The position numbers were made by a program, and so were the translations under genes. From Granulicella sapmiensis (GTDB lineage: Bacteria; Acidobacteriota; Terriglobia; Terriglobales; Acidobacteriaceae), in the NCBI GenBank assembly GCA_026225395.1, contig JAMFSR010000026.1, forward strand, positions 186,001 through 250,000: DNA of 64,000 bases. The letters run 5' to 3'. The notes under the pieces are model-generated. The model had not been told where the DNA came from. It saw only the letters and a list, made by a program, of their open reading frames with translations, and did no database searches. Each line of letters begins with the position of its first letter. The stretch's first letter is position 1. Below, in pieces: positions 1 to 9,354 of this stretch.

Positions 1-1115
1 CGTTCTACTGGACGCCGGCTGATATCTTTGGACCCGGCAAGGTGCTGGTGTTCGGCGAAGTGATCGACAAGAATGGCTCGCACTACTCCGGCGACCTGCG
101 TGGTGTGTTGAAGGCTTACACCAAGGAGATGTTCGAGAAGAGCGGCTACACGCTGAACGCCGCCAACGAGATCGAAGGCTTCCTGTTCGAGGGCGTCGAC
201 GCTGAACGCAACTTCCCCATTACCGGCAAGTTCGACTACACCAATCAGGGTGGGTACTATCACTCGCTGCCGGGCGATCCGTTGCGTGAGTTCATCGATA
301 CGGCTGCTGAAGTACAGCGCGCGATGGGCTTTGAGAACGAGAAGGACCATCCGGAAGTGGCACCGAGCCAGTTCGAGATCAACTATACCTATGGCGATGC
401 AGTGGCAGCGGCTGACCAGATCCAGCTCTACAAGCTGATCTGTCGCCAGGTGGCGACGCAGATGGGCATGACGGCGAGCTTCCTGCCGAAGCCTGTGACC
501 GGCGTGAACGGCTCGGGCATGCACACCAATGTTTCGATCACGAACAAGGCCGGCAAGAACCTCTTCTGGGACCCGAAGGGCGAAGAGAAAGTTTCGAAGA
601 TGGCGTGGCAGTTCGTAGATCGCATCCTGACGCATGGCAATGACATCTGCCTGCTGTTGAATGCGAGCGTGAACTCCTATCGCCGTCTCGATCCTCACTT
701 TGAGGCGCCGAACCAGATCAAGGCTTCGGCTACAGACCGCGGATCGATGATCCGTATTCCTATCGGTAACGAGAAGTCGGCGCGTGTGGAGGTTCGTTCG
801 GTTGGACCGGATGCGAACCCGTACATGGTGCTGTACTCGGTGTTCAAAACCGGGCTGGACGGCAACACGTCGAAGATCAAGAACCTGCGCCAGGCGGAGC
901 GGTATCTGCCGGACAACATCTACACGGCGCTCGAAGACTTCCGCGGCGCGGAGTGGATCGACGAACTGCTGGGCACGGATGTTAAGGCGCGTTATGCCGA
1001 CCTGAAGCAGGCTTCGGCGGATCGCTCCCCGCGGTTGCTGGGTACGATTGTGAAATCGAGCGAGGTGCAGTTCCACCACGATGTGTATAACCAGCTGCTT
1101 TGGGGACAGTTCTAA
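1..1115 (+). CDS. glnA: Glutamine synthetase, type I (5' end missing)
   Basis: The reading frame is open from base 3, so the gene begins before the window; about 370 C-terminal residues are present. The enzyme joins ammonia and glutamate to make glutamine using ATP. Visible family motifs are NEIEGFLFE and SQFEINY (glutamate metal ligands), NGSGMHTNVS (nucleotide/metal-site loop), NASVNSYRRL and GSMIRIPIGN followed by ARVEVR near the active site. The C-terminal part lacks the NLYDLP adenylylation loop of enterobacterial GlnA, so control by adenylylation is unlikely. A 16-bp hairpin follows the stop. The family call is firm; the GS-I subclass is inferred. Confidence 0.95.
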   Translation, partial: FYWTPADIFGPGKVLVFGEVIDKNGSHYSGDLRGVLKAYTKEMFEKSGYTLNAANEIEGFLFEGVDAERNFPITGKFDYTNQGGYYHSLPGDPLREFIDTAAEVQRAMGFENEKDHPEVAPSQFEINYTYGDAVAAADQIQLYKLICRQVATQMGMTASFLPKPVTGVNGSGMHTNVSITNKAGKNLFWDPKGEEKVSKMAWQFVDRILTHGNDICLLLNASVNSYRRLDPHFEAPNQIKASATDRGSMIRIPIGNEKSARVEVRSVGPDANPYMVLYSVFKTGLDGNTSKIKNLRQAERYLPDNIYTALEDFRGAEWIDELLGTDVKARYADLKQASADRSPRLLGTIVKSSEVQFHHDVYNQLLWGQF

Positions 1116-1130
1116 ACAGAGTCGCATTGT

Positions 1131-1166
1131 TGTCGAAGAGCACTGCGATTGCAGTGCTCTTCGACA
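1131..1166 (+). terminator. Hairpin terminator after glnA
   Basis: A perfect 16-bp stem (1131-1146 with 1151-1166) closes a GATT loop 15 bases after the glnA stop and is followed by a short TTTA. Stem length and position fit an intrinsic terminator, although the U-run is weak. Confidence 0.8.
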
Positions 1167-1210
1167 TTTAAGCAACGTTGCTTCGTTTGAGCCCAGCTAT
1201 ACTGTGATGG

Positions 1211-1633
1211 TTGATTTCAATGGAGGATGTTGAGTTGGACCACTCTTACGAATCGATTCAACGGGAGGATGCGCGTCAGATTCTCCGGCAGCTGGCGCTC
1301 GGCATCGATCCGAGGACAAGCAGCCCGATCAGAGGGCAAGGGTTGATTCATGATCCCCTTATCATTCGAGCGCTCTTCATGGGCATCGAAGCCTTGACAG
1401 AACATGACATACCTCCAGTGCCCGACACTACCAAGGAACACTTGCGCCGCGCTGGTCAACCGTGGTCCCAGCAAGAGGACGAGCAGCTTCGTCAAGAATT
1501 TTCGGCTGGAATGAACATACAGATCATCACGGAATCGCACTATAGGACGCAGGGAGCCATCGCGTCTCGGCTCGTTCATCTGAAGCTCATCACCCATAAA
1601 AACGAAGTGCGCGATTTGCTCGCGTGGTCATAG
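1211..1633 (+). CDS. Small Myb/SANT-like helix-turn-helix protein
   Basis: A 140-residue soluble protein of unknown role. Residues about 83-130 (GQPWSQQEDEQL, then a segment ending IASRLVHLKLI) resemble a bacterial Myb-like helix-turn-helix, in which a tryptophan and an acidic patch open the first helix and a TxxAIxSRLxxL segment forms the recognition helix. The N-terminal half has no family I recognise. The start can be TTG 1211 or ATG 1220; GGAGG just inside the first codons does not settle it. It stands alone between glnA and mdh. DNA binding is inferred from the pattern only; no partner or target is visible. Confidence 0.7.
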   Translation: MISMEDVELDHSYESIQREDARQILRQLALGIDPRTSSPIRGQGLIHDPLIIRALFMGIEALTEHDIPPVPDTTKEHLRRAGQPWSQQEDEQLRQEFSAGMNIQIITESHYRTQGAIASRLVHLKLITHKNEVRDLLAWS

Positions 1634-1708
1634 CTGCGTATCCGCGCTGATATTCGCCCAAAGAAAATGGTAATCGAGCCAGATCCTATGCTGCCGGAAT
1701 ATGATTAA

Positions 1709-2713
<1,005 letters not shown>

Positions 2714-2717
2714 CGGA

Positions 2718-3803
2718 ATGACCGGTTTGGCTGGCAGTGTGGAGCATTTGCAGGATGGACCCACTGCCAGCCGTCCGACGTACCGTCTGGTCCAGGTGCT
2801 GCGCGCGATTGCCGCGCTGATGGTGGTAGTGCATCATGCGACGATCATGCTGAATGACCGCGACGGTCTGCATACAGGCAATTGGACGAACGGCGCTTCT
2901 GGTGTCGATATTTTCTTTGTCATCAGCGGGTTTGTGATGACCATTTCGTCCGCGCCGCTCCTCAAGACACTTCATCCTGCAAGGACATTCCTGGCCAGGC
3001 GGCTGGAACGGATCGTGCCGCTCTACTGGATCATTACAACCGTCAAGGTCTTGTTGGTGCTGGCGTTGCCGGGTTTGGCGCTGAACGCGCTTGGGACGCC
3101 CTGGCATGTAATCGCGTCGTACCTGTTTCTTCCGGCAGGAATGGATCCGGTTGTCGTCGTGGGATGGACGCTGAACTTCGAATTTCTGTTCTATCTGATC
3201 TTTGCGGCAGTGCTGGCCATTCGAGGGTCCCTGCTAAAAGTGTTGGTCCCAGTGTTGCTGGCGGTGGTTTTGGCGGTGTATTTCCCACAACCGCATGTGC
3301 CTGCCGGTGTGCGCGTGTATGAGAGCTCGATGGTGCTTGAATTTCTGCTTGGCGTGCTGCTGGCCATGGCTGTGGAGTGGGTGCGGCGATGGAACCTTGC
3401 GGTTGCGATCAGCTTCGTCGTCGTCGGTTTTGCGGTGTTCTTCCATTGGGGTGCGCCGATTGCGTTGCCCTGGCGGGGATTGGACTGGGGCTTGCCGGCG
3501 TTAGCAGTGGTGGCCGGGACGATTGCGATGGAACGTCCGCTTGGCAAGTTTGCCCCAAAGTGGATGTTGGAGCTTGGCGATGGTTCGTACTCCATCTATC
3601 TTGTGCATGGCCTGGTGCTGCCGGTCATCGGCATACTCGTCGCACATGCGGTCGGCCATTTGCCGCACCTAGTGCGGATTTCGATCCTCGGGATGGTGCT
3701 GCTTTCGGTCGCCGGCGGCGAACTCGTCTATCGCGGTGTAGAGCGGCCAATTACGCAGTGGTTTAAGGGGCGCAGGCGGACGGCCATTCCGGCGAACGCT
3801 TGA
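2718..3803 (+). CDS. Membrane acyltransferase (acyltransferase_3 family)
   Basis: A 361-residue multi-spanning inner-membrane protein with the family's early signature: RAIAALMVVVHH (catalytic-type histidine), then GVDIFFVISGFVM and LARRLERIVPLYW. About ten hydrophobic segments follow, and the last motif SYSIYLVHGL is also typical. The family O-acylates exopolysaccharide, LPS or other carbohydrates at the membrane. It starts 4 bases after mdh, so it may be co-transcribed, and it is closed by a terminator-like hairpin shared with the convergent cyclophilin gene. The acceptor molecule cannot be told from sequence. Confidence 0.9.
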   Translation: MTGLAGSVEHLQDGPTASRPTYRLVQVLRAIAALMVVVHHATIMLNDRDGLHTGNWTNGASGVDIFFVISGFVMTISSAPLLKTLHPARTFLARRLERIVPLYWIITTVKVLLVLALPGLALNALGTPWHVIASYLFLPAGMDPVVVVGWTLNFEFLFYLIFAAVLAIRGSLLKVLVPVLLAVVLAVYFPQPHVPAGVRVYESSMVLEFLLGVLLAMAVEWVRRWNLAVAISFVVVGFAVFFHWGAPIALPWRGLDWGLPALAVVAGTIAMERPLGKFAPKWMLELGDGSYSIYLVHGLVLPVIGILVAHAVGHLPHLVRISILGMVLLSVAGGELVYRGVERPITQWFKGRRRTAIPANA

Positions 3804-3811
3804 AGCAGGAA

Positions 3812-3843
3812 AGAGCCCCAATCGCTTCTGCAATCGGGGCTCT
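3812..3843. terminator. Bidirectional hairpin between convergent genes
   Basis: AGAGCCCC at 3812-3819 pairs with GGGGCTCT at 3836-3843, with extra weak pairing inside. It lies between the acyltransferase (plus strand) and cyclophilin (minus strand) stops, as expected of a shared terminator. Confidence 0.65.
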
Positions 3844-3861
3844 CTCAAACTGCTTTAGTGG

Positions 3862-4365
3862 TTAGCTCTTCGTGATGGTGACGCTCTCGAGCACGACCGG
3901 CTTTTTGGGGCGGTCCATGCCGTCGCGGGGGACTTTGCTGATCTTCTCGACAATGTCGTAGCCTTCGGTAACTTCGCCAAAGATGGTGTGCTTGCCGGTG
4001 AGCCAGCTGGTATCCGTAACGGTGATGAAGAACTGGCTGCCGTTCGTGTTGGGACCGGCGTTGGCCATGGCGAGCTTGCCGGGCTGCTTGAAGTGGTGCG
4101 GGCTGCCCTTGGTTTCGTCCGCGAACTTGTAGCCGGGGCCGCCCATGCCGGTGCCTTCGGGGTCGCCGCCCTGGATCATGAACTCGGGGATGACGCGGTG
4201 GAAGATGCTGCCGTCATAGAGCTTGTCGCCCTTTTTGCCGCGCGAGGACCATTCCTTGGTGCCTTCGGCGAGGGCGATGAAGTTCTTTACAGTTTCAGGT
4301 GCGTCAGCGTCATAAAGCTTGACGACGATGGTTCCTTCTGAGGTCTTGAAGGTTGCAGTAGACAT
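3862..4365 (-). CDS. ppiB: Peptidyl-prolyl cis-trans isomerase, cyclophilin (cytoplasmic)
   Basis: A 167-residue single-domain cyclophilin with no signal peptide. Family residues are visible in order: FHRVIPEFMIQGGD (catalytic arginine and the Phe/Gln of the proline pocket), GKLAMANAGPNTNGSQFFIT, and KHTIFGEVTEGYDIVEKI. It speeds proline isomerisation in protein folding. The next minus-strand gene upstream is a second, exported cyclophilin, suggesting a duplicated pair that serves two compartments. The gene symbol follows the family, not a specific orthology test. Confidence 0.93.
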   Translation of the reverse strand: MSTATFKTSEGTIVVKLYDADAPETVKNFIALAEGTKEWSSRGKKGDKLYDGSIFHRVIPEFMIQGGDPEGTGMGGPGYKFADETKGSPHHFKQPGKLAMANAGPNTNGSQFFITVTDTSWLTGKHTIFGEVTEGYDIVEKISKVPRDGMDRPKKPVVLESVTITKS

Positions 4366-4478
4366 GGTGTTGTGTTTCTCCTAACGTTCTTGGATGCTGT
4401 GAGCGCGCGAGACGCTTTTGTTTTCAGGCCGGGTTTATCTTCTTCTGTTGAGAAGCGAAGGTCCAGCCGAAGCCGCGG

Positions 4479-5198
4479 TTACTGCGCCTTTGGGGCAGCT
4501 GCGGCCGGAGCGGGCAAAGCGGGCTCCGGTGGCATGGGTTGGCCCACCGGGACGATGGTTACCTTGTTGACGACAACCGGGACCAGCGGCTTGTCCTGCG
4601 GGTTGCGTTCGACGCGGGCGATCGAGGAGGCAATCAGGACCGAGTGAGGATCGCATTGGCCGAAGATGGTGTGCTTGCCGTTGAGCTCGGGTACGGGGAC
4701 TTCCGTGATGAAGAACTGTGAACCGTTGGTGCCGGGGCCGGAGTTCGCCATGGCGAGGCGGCCGGGGATGTTGAACTGCAGTGTGGGAACGATTTCGTCT
4801 TCGAAGTAGTAGCCGGCGTCGCCTTCGCCGGTACCGCGGCGGTCGCCGCCCTGGATCATGAAGCTGGGGATGACGCGGTGGAAGGTGGTGCCGTCGTAAA
4901 AGGGCTTGCCGGTGACCTTTTTATCGGTGAGGGGGTCGACCCAGGGCTTGGTGCCGGTGGCGAGGCCGATGAAGTTCGCGACCGTGATCGGGGCTTCCTT
5001 GTCGTAGAGCTGGCAGGTCATACGGCCCATGGTGGTGTCGAAGAGCACGGTGGGACCGGTGGGGCTTGCGGGTGGCTCTTCGTGGGCGGTGGTGCTGGGA
5101 GCGTCCGGTAGGGCATCGGGCGTCTGGGCGGACGCCGCAAGGGTGCAAAGAGCTGCGCAGCAAAGGAGGGTGCGGAGAGTAGCGGTGTAAATCTTCAT
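4479..5198 (-). CDS. Exported cyclophilin-type peptidyl-prolyl isomerase
   Basis: A 239-residue protein with an N-terminal signal peptide (hydrophobic core TLLCCAALCTLAASA, likely cleaved after ASA), a Pro/Ala-rich linker to about residue 48, and a cyclophilin domain with FHRVIPSFMIQGGD, LAMANSGPGTNGSQFFIT and KHTIFGQCD. The C-terminus is an Ala/Pro tail. A role in folding of periplasmic or outer-membrane proteins is inferred from the signal peptide. It lies just upstream of the cytoplasmic cyclophilin on the same strand, with about 110 bases between them. Confidence 0.92.
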   Translation of the reverse strand: MKIYTATLRTLLCCAALCTLAASAQTPDALPDAPSTTAHEEPPASPTGPTVLFDTTMGRMTCQLYDKEAPITVANFIGLATGTKPWVDPLTDKKVTGKPFYDGTTFHRVIPSFMIQGGDRRGTGEGDAGYYFEDEIVPTLQFNIPGRLAMANSGPGTNGSQFFITEVPVPELNGKHTIFGQCDPHSVLIASSIARVERNPQDKPLVPVVVNKVTIVPVGQPMPPEPALPAPAAAAPKAQ

Positions 5199-5261
5199 CC
5201 AGCGTTTAGGCTACCGCACTCGCGTACACCGCCGCAAAGGGGTACACCTGTGAGGTGGGAG

Positions 5262-6419
5262 CTACTCCTTCGCGGCTTCGGCCTGGACGTCAGCGAAGAC
5301 GCGGAGAAGATTGCCGCCGAGAAGTTTTTTTAGCTGCTCGGGGGTGTAGCCGCGCTCCACCAGAGCGGCGGTGATTTTAGGAAGGTCGGCGGCGCTGGAG
5401 ATGCCTGCGGGCAGGATGGCGAAGCCGTCGAAGTCTGAGCCTATGCCGACGTGGTCGATGCCGGCTACCTTCGCGATGTGGTCGAAGTGGTCGATGAGGG
5501 CGGAGAGTGGAGCGAGAGGCATGTGAGCTGCCAAGCGCTCGGCGTAGAACTTGCGGTCGACGGCGAGTGCTGAGCCGTAGGGGACGGGTTCACCGCGGTC
5601 GATGTAGGGAGCTGCTGCGGCTTTGTAGAGGGGCTCGCGGTCGGCTTTGGTGGCGTTCCAGGCGGTGCGCCAGTTTTCGTCGATGAAGGATGGATAGAAG
5701 TTGACCATGACGACGCCGTTGTTGGTTGCGACGGCGCGGAGCTGTTCGTCGGTGAGGTTGCGTGGTGTGTCGGTCAGGGAGCGGGCGCTGGAGTGCGACG
5801 CGATGATGGGCGCGTGTGTGGTCTGGAGGACGTCCCAGAAGGTTTTGTCCGAGACGTGCGAGACGTCGACCATCATGCCGAGGCGGTTCATCTCGCGGAT
5901 GACACTGCGACCGAAAACGGTGAGGCCGTCGTGATGAGTGATGGTGGGATCATCGAGGTCGCCCGAGCTGTCGGCCCACTCGTTGGTGTTGGTCCACGTA
6001 AGCGTCATGTAGCGGATGCCGAGCTGGTGATAGAGGCGCAGCAGGCCGAGGTCAGCTTCGATGGAGTGGCCGCCTTCAATGCCCATCAGAATACAGAAGA
6101 TTTTGTCTTTGTGAGCCTGAACGATGTCGGCTGGTGTGAGGCCGAGGCGAAGCTGGCCGGGGTGCTTGCGGACCTGCTCGAGTGTGGCGTCGATGAGCTG
6201 CAGCGTGCGGTAGACGAAGCGACCGCGCCAGGCTTCGGGCTCGACCCAGATTGCGAGGAACTCGGCGGCGAGATTGCCGGCCTGGGCGCTTGCGAGATTG
6301 AGCATGCCGGTGCCGAGCGGATCGGTGAAGTTCCAGCCTTCGTCGACGAAGCGCTGTGGGGTGTCGGCGTGGGTATCGATAACGAGCGAGGCGGTGTGGA
6401 GTTCGGCGGGGTCAGTCAT
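5262..6419 (-). CDS. Membrane dipeptidase (peptidase M19)
   Basis: A metal-dependent dipeptidase of the renal-dipeptidase family, 385 residues. Visible zinc-ligand motifs: VIDTHADTP (HxD near the start), MGIEGGHS (bridging Glu), DVSHVSDKTFW, PIIASHSSARS and GIGSDFDG. ATG 6419 is chosen because it places the HxD motif about 15 residues in, as is usual; the frame is open to 6536, but the extra sequence translates a run of TACTTCCT repeats and looks untranslated. There is no signal peptide, so the enzyme is probably cytoplasmic. Substrate specificity (L,D- or L,L-dipeptides) is not evident. Confidence 0.9.
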   Translation of the reverse strand: MTDPAELHTASLVIDTHADTPQRFVDEGWNFTDPLGTGMLNLASAQAGNLAAEFLAIWVEPEAWRGRFVYRTLQLIDATLEQVRKHPGQLRLGLTPADIVQAHKDKIFCILMGIEGGHSIEADLGLLRLYHQLGIRYMTLTWTNTNEWADSSGDLDDPTITHHDGLTVFGRSVIREMNRLGMMVDVSHVSDKTFWDVLQTTHAPIIASHSSARSLTDTPRNLTDEQLRAVATNNGVVMVNFYPSFIDENWRTAWNATKADREPLYKAAAAPYIDRGEPVPYGSALAVDRKFYAERLAAHMPLAPLSALIDHFDHIAKVAGIDHVGIGSDFDGFAILPAGISSAADLPKITAALVERGYTPEQLKKLLGGNLLRVFADVQAEAAKE

Positions 6420-6420
6420 A

Positions 6421-6451
6421 AGGAAGTACAGGAAGTAGCGAGTAGGAAGTA
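6421..6451. repeat. Three copies of AGGAAGTA
   Basis: AGGAAGTA occurs at 6421-6428, 6430-6437 and 6444-6451, immediately upstream of the dipeptidase start. It is probably in the untranslated leader. No function is known. Confidence 0.6.
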
Positions 6452-6558
6452 GGGACCGAGTGCCTATGTTGTTGATGTTACTAGACGGCATCTGGAGTAA
6501 TTCTTTGTATGGCAACCCTACATGCCTGCGAGCCATCCTTTGTTATGTGAGGTGATTT

Positions 6559-6762
6559 ATGGCAAGCGGACTTGATTCAACGAAAACCGGCGCACGTCCT
6601 TCGCACGAATCGATTGAGAGCACTGGCGGCAATGCTACAGGCGTGGCTGAAACACCCTTGGAACGTGTCGACCATGAAGCGATGGAGAGCGCCAAGCGTG
6701 CGCAGAATCGTATTCATGACAACGAACAGAAAATTCCTGGAAGCACCATTTTTACGAAGTAG
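6559..6762 (+). CDS. Small hydrophilic protein, unknown function
   Basis: A 67-residue, strongly polar protein with no hydrophobic segment and no family I recognise; rich in Ser, Thr, Glu and Asn, with a likely helical centre (ERVDHEAMESAKRAQNR). ATG 6559 has GAGGTG six bases upstream, and a strong 14-bp terminator follows at 6812-6844; both support a real monocistronic gene. Composition recalls small stress-induced or intrinsically disordered proteins, but that is only an impression. Confidence 0.65.
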   Translation: MASGLDSTKTGARPSHESIESTGGNATGVAETPLERVDHEAMESAKRAQNRIHDNEQKIPGSTIFTK

Positions 6763-6811
6763 TTTTTCCACAGGATCGCACAGACCGCTGCGGACTATCT
6801 TGGCAGCACAA

Positions 6812-6844
6812 CAAAAAGGCCTCGCTTGGCGCGAGGCCTTTTTG
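6812..6844. terminator. Strong bidirectional terminator
   Basis: A 14-bp perfect stem (6812-6825 with 6831-6844) has a GC core GGCCTCGC flanked by A5 on the left and T5 on the right, so it can terminate transcription from both sides. It separates the small protein (plus) from the HbpS-like gene (minus). Confidence 0.92.
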
Positions 6845-6858
6845 TTTTAACCATGTGT

Positions 6859-7272
6859 TTAGAATGCTGCGGCGCCGGCCTGGGCTACGGCGTGGTCCTG
6901 TTCGCCTGAGCCGCCGGAGATGCCGATGGCGCCGACGACTTTGCCGTCCTGCTTGATCGGAATGCCGCCGGCGAAGATCATGACCTTGCCGTCGTTTGAG
7001 GCGTGGATGCCGAAGAACTGGTTGCCGGACTGTGAATTTTCTCCGAGATCCTTGGTGGTGATGTCGAAGGCGCGGGAGGTCCAGGCCTTTTTCTGTGCGA
7101 TGTCGATGGAGCCGAGCCAGGCGTTTTCCATGCGCTCAAAGGCGAGCAGATTGCCTCCGGCGTCGACGACGGCGATATTCATGGGCTGGCCGAGGTCTTC
7201 GGCTTTCTTGGTGGCCGCGGCGATGATGCGGCGGGCGTCGGGGAGTTGGATGGTTTTGATGGTGGTGCTCAT
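6859..7272 (-). CDS. HbpS/GlcG-like protein (DUF336)
   Basis: A 137-residue protein of the GlcG/HbpS family. Typical motifs: MNIAVVDAGGNLLAFERMENA in the middle (read as two pieces around the GG turn), GIPIKQDGKVVGAIGISGG and a final GEQDHAVAQAGAAA. Members bind haem or cobalamin-like cofactors or are of unknown role in glycolate operons. Start ATG 7272 is supported by AAGGAG eight bases upstream; the frame runs open to 7419 without such support. Divergent from the DUF3050 gene. Cofactor and function are unknown here. Confidence 0.88.
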   Translation of the reverse strand: MSTTIKTIQLPDARRIIAAATKKAEDLGQPMNIAVVDAGGNLLAFERMENAWLGSIDIAQKKAWTSRAFDITTKDLGENSQSGNQFFGIHASNDGKVMIFAGGIPIKQDGKVVGAIGISGGSGEQDHAVAQAGAAAF

Positions 7273-7361
7273 TTGGCTAATTCTCCTTCGTGTACCTGCA
7301 TTCACGGTATAGCAGAGTTTGTTTGTACGGGTGTCACGGGCGAAAGTTAGATAATGGAGGG

Positions 7362-8126
7362 ATGAGTTTAACGGTTGCTGTTTCATCGATCGAAGAAATT
7401 GAAGCGAGAATTGCTCCACTGCGTGAAAGGCTTACGGCACATCCGCTTTATGCCGCGATACAGACGCAGGATCATCTGCGTGCGTTTATGGAGTCGCATG
7501 TTTTTGCGGTATGGGACTTTATGTCGCTGCTGAAGGCTTTGCAGCAGAAGCTGACGTGCGTGAGCGTGCCGTGGGTGCCGACGAAGTTTGCGGCGAGCCG
7601 ACGGTTCATTAATGAGATTGTACTTGGCGAAGAGAGTGATGAGTTTGAAGGCCGGCCGGTGAGCCACTTCGAGGTGTATCTGGAGGCGATGCAGGAGTGT
7701 GGCGCGGATACTGGCGCTGCAATGAAGCTGGTGGACGCTGCACGACTTGGGCAGCTTGATCTGGCAGCGGCTCCTGAAGCTGCTGCGAAGTTTGTGGCGA
7801 CTACGTTTGAGTTGATTCAGACTGGAAGCGTGGCGGCGCAGGCTGCGGCTTTTACGTTTGGGCGTGAAGATGTGATCCCGGATATGTTTCGCGAGCTGGT
7901 GCGGGAGTTGAATCGCGAGAGTGCCGGTGAGTTGAGCAAGTTTGTCTGGTATCTGGAGCGACACATCGAGGTCGATGGCGAAGACCATGGGCCGCTGTCG
8001 CTAAAGATGGTGAGCGATTTATGCGGAGATGATGCGCGGCTTTGGGAAGAGGCAGCGAGCGCTGCGGAGGCGGCGATTGAGGCGCGGCTGGCGCTTTGGG
8101 ATGGGATTCTAGCCGGGATCCGCTAG
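7362..8126 (+). CDS. DUF3050 family protein (haem-oxygenase-like fold predicted)
   Basis: A 254-residue all-helical soluble protein that I match to DUF3050. Diagnostic segments are HPLYAAIQTQDHLRAFMESH, VFAVWDFMSLLKALQ, SHFEVYLEAM and YLERHIEVDGEDHGPL. The histidine and glutamate positions (FMESHVFAVWDF, HFEVY, ERHIEVDGEDHG) resemble metal-binding helices of haem-oxygenase-like enzymes, but the reaction is unknown. ATG 7362 overlaps a short ATG-GAG-GGA-TGA frame, and GGAGGG abuts the start at less than normal spacing. The stop overlaps the convergent AhpD-like gene by 4 bases. Confidence 0.85.
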   Translation: MSLTVAVSSIEEIEARIAPLRERLTAHPLYAAIQTQDHLRAFMESHVFAVWDFMSLLKALQQKLTCVSVPWVPTKFAASRRFINEIVLGEESDEFEGRPVSHFEVYLEAMQECGADTGAAMKLVDAARLGQLDLAAAPEAAAKFVATTFELIQTGSVAAQAAAFTFGREDVIPDMFRELVRELNRESAGELSKFVWYLERHIEVDGEDHGPLSLKMVSDLCGDDARLWEEAASAAEAAIEARLALWDGILAGIR

Positions 8127-8527
8127 AGCAGGAACTCTGGGTCGACAGGGATTTGCAAGGCGCTGGAAAGAGCGTTTGTTTCAGAAGCCATGCCGATAAC
8201 CGCAAGTAGCTCCGCGTGCTGATCGTCCGTGAGGCCTTTTGCGCGCGCTGCGGCGGTATGCGAATGGATGCAATACGTGCAGCTGTTGGCAGTGGAGACG
8301 GCGATGTAGATGAGCTCTTTTGTGAGAGGGTCGAGCGCTCCCGGAGCCACCATGACTTCTTTTACGCCTTGCCAGGTTCGCTCAAGCAGAGCTGGCTGAT
8401 TTGCGAGTGCTCGCCAAAAATTGTTGATGAAGTCGGACTTTCGTGTGGCGCGGATATCGGCGAAGACTGCGCTCACGCGCGTGTCAGCGGAAACATCGTT
8501 GTCTGTCCAAAGCTTTACGGTCGCCAA
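8123..8527 (-). CDS. AhpD/carboxymuconolactone-decarboxylase-like protein
   Basis: A 134-residue helical protein with the redox motif SCTYCIHSH (CxxC followed by His), as in AhpD and peroxidase-related CMD proteins; reduction of peroxides or of a partner is likely but unproven. No ATG is available after the sdhB stop. TTG 8527 is chosen because GAGGAG lies 7 bases upstream and the protein then starts at ATVKLWTDND. It follows sdhB by 35 bases on the same strand and may be the last gene of the sdh operon. Confidence 0.85.
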   Translation of the reverse strand: MATVKLWTDNDVSADTRVSAVFADIRATRKSDFINNFWRALANQPALLERTWQGVKEVMVAPGALDPLTKELIYIAVSTANSCTYCIHSHTAAARAKGLTDDQHAELLAVIGMASETNALSSALQIPVDPEFLL

Positions 8528-8562
8528 TCGCTTACTCCTCGCATCAAGGCTGTCGCTTTTGA

Positions 8563-9354
8563 TTAGCGGGTGAAGAAGTCCTTCACCTGCTGCACGAACA
8601 CATCGCGGCCCATGTCGCTGATGGCTTCGGTGAGCGGCAAGCCTTTCGGGCAGGCCTGGACGCAGTTTTGCGCGAAGCCGCACTCCTGGATGCCGCCATC
8701 GCCCGCGAGCGCGCGGAGGCGTTCTTCTTTGAGCACGGAGCCGGCCGGGTCCATGTTGAAGAGCTTGGCCTGTGCGATGGTGGCTGCGCCGACAAAGCCC
8801 GTGGCATCGTTGAACTGGGGGCAGACTTCCATGCAGATGGTGCAGGAGATGCAGTTGGAGAGGGGATAGCGCTGTTCCTGGATCTGCGGGTGCTGCTTGG
8901 GGCCGGCGCCGAGGTCGTACGTGCCGTCGATGGGCACCCAGGCCTTGACGGCCTTCAGGTTCTCGAAGAGGACGCTGCGGTCGACCGCGAGATCACGTAC
9001 AACGGGGAATTTTGAGAGCGGAGCGAGGGTGATGGTCTTCGCGAGATCCGGCTGCTGACCATGTTCGTGTGCGCCGAGTAGTTTGTCGACGAGCGCGGAG
9101 CAGGCCATCATCGCCTTGCCGTTGATGAGCATCGCGCAGGAGCCGCAGATCTCTTCGAGGCAGTTGGAGTCGTAGGTGATCGGGGTGGTGTCGGCGCCCG
9201 TGATGGTCTTTGGGTTAAGCGCGATCTCGCCGAGCAGCGAGGTGATGTTCATGTTCGGGCGATAGGGGATCTCGAAGCTTTCGGTGACGGCCTTCGCGTC
9301 GGGCGAGGACTGCCGCTTGATTTCAACCTTGATCGTTTTGGCTACTGCTGCCAT
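8563..9354 (-). CDS. sdhB: Succinate dehydrogenase iron-sulfur subunit
   Basis: A 263-residue electron-transfer subunit of complex II. The 2Fe-2S site is visible as EEICGSCAMLING preceded by a further cysteine and followed by MMACSALV; the C-terminal clusters are CISCTICMEVCP and CGFAQNCVQACPKGLPL (4Fe-4S and 3Fe-4S). It passes electrons from SdhA flavin to the membrane haem/quinone subunit. The start ATG 9354 has GGGAG upstream and overlaps the end of the small membrane protein by 32 bases, indicating translational coupling. Confidence 0.96.
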   Translation of the reverse strand: MAAVAKTIKVEIKRQSSPDAKAVTESFEIPYRPNMNITSLLGEIALNPKTITGADTTPITYDSNCLEEICGSCAMLINGKAMMACSALVDKLLGAHEHGQQPDLAKTITLAPLSKFPVVRDLAVDRSVLFENLKAVKAWVPIDGTYDLGAGPKQHPQIQEQRYPLSNCISCTICMEVCPQFNDATGFVGAATIAQAKLFNMDPAGSVLKEERLRALAGDGGIQECGFAQNCVQACPKGLPLTEAISDMGRDVFVQQVKDFFTR

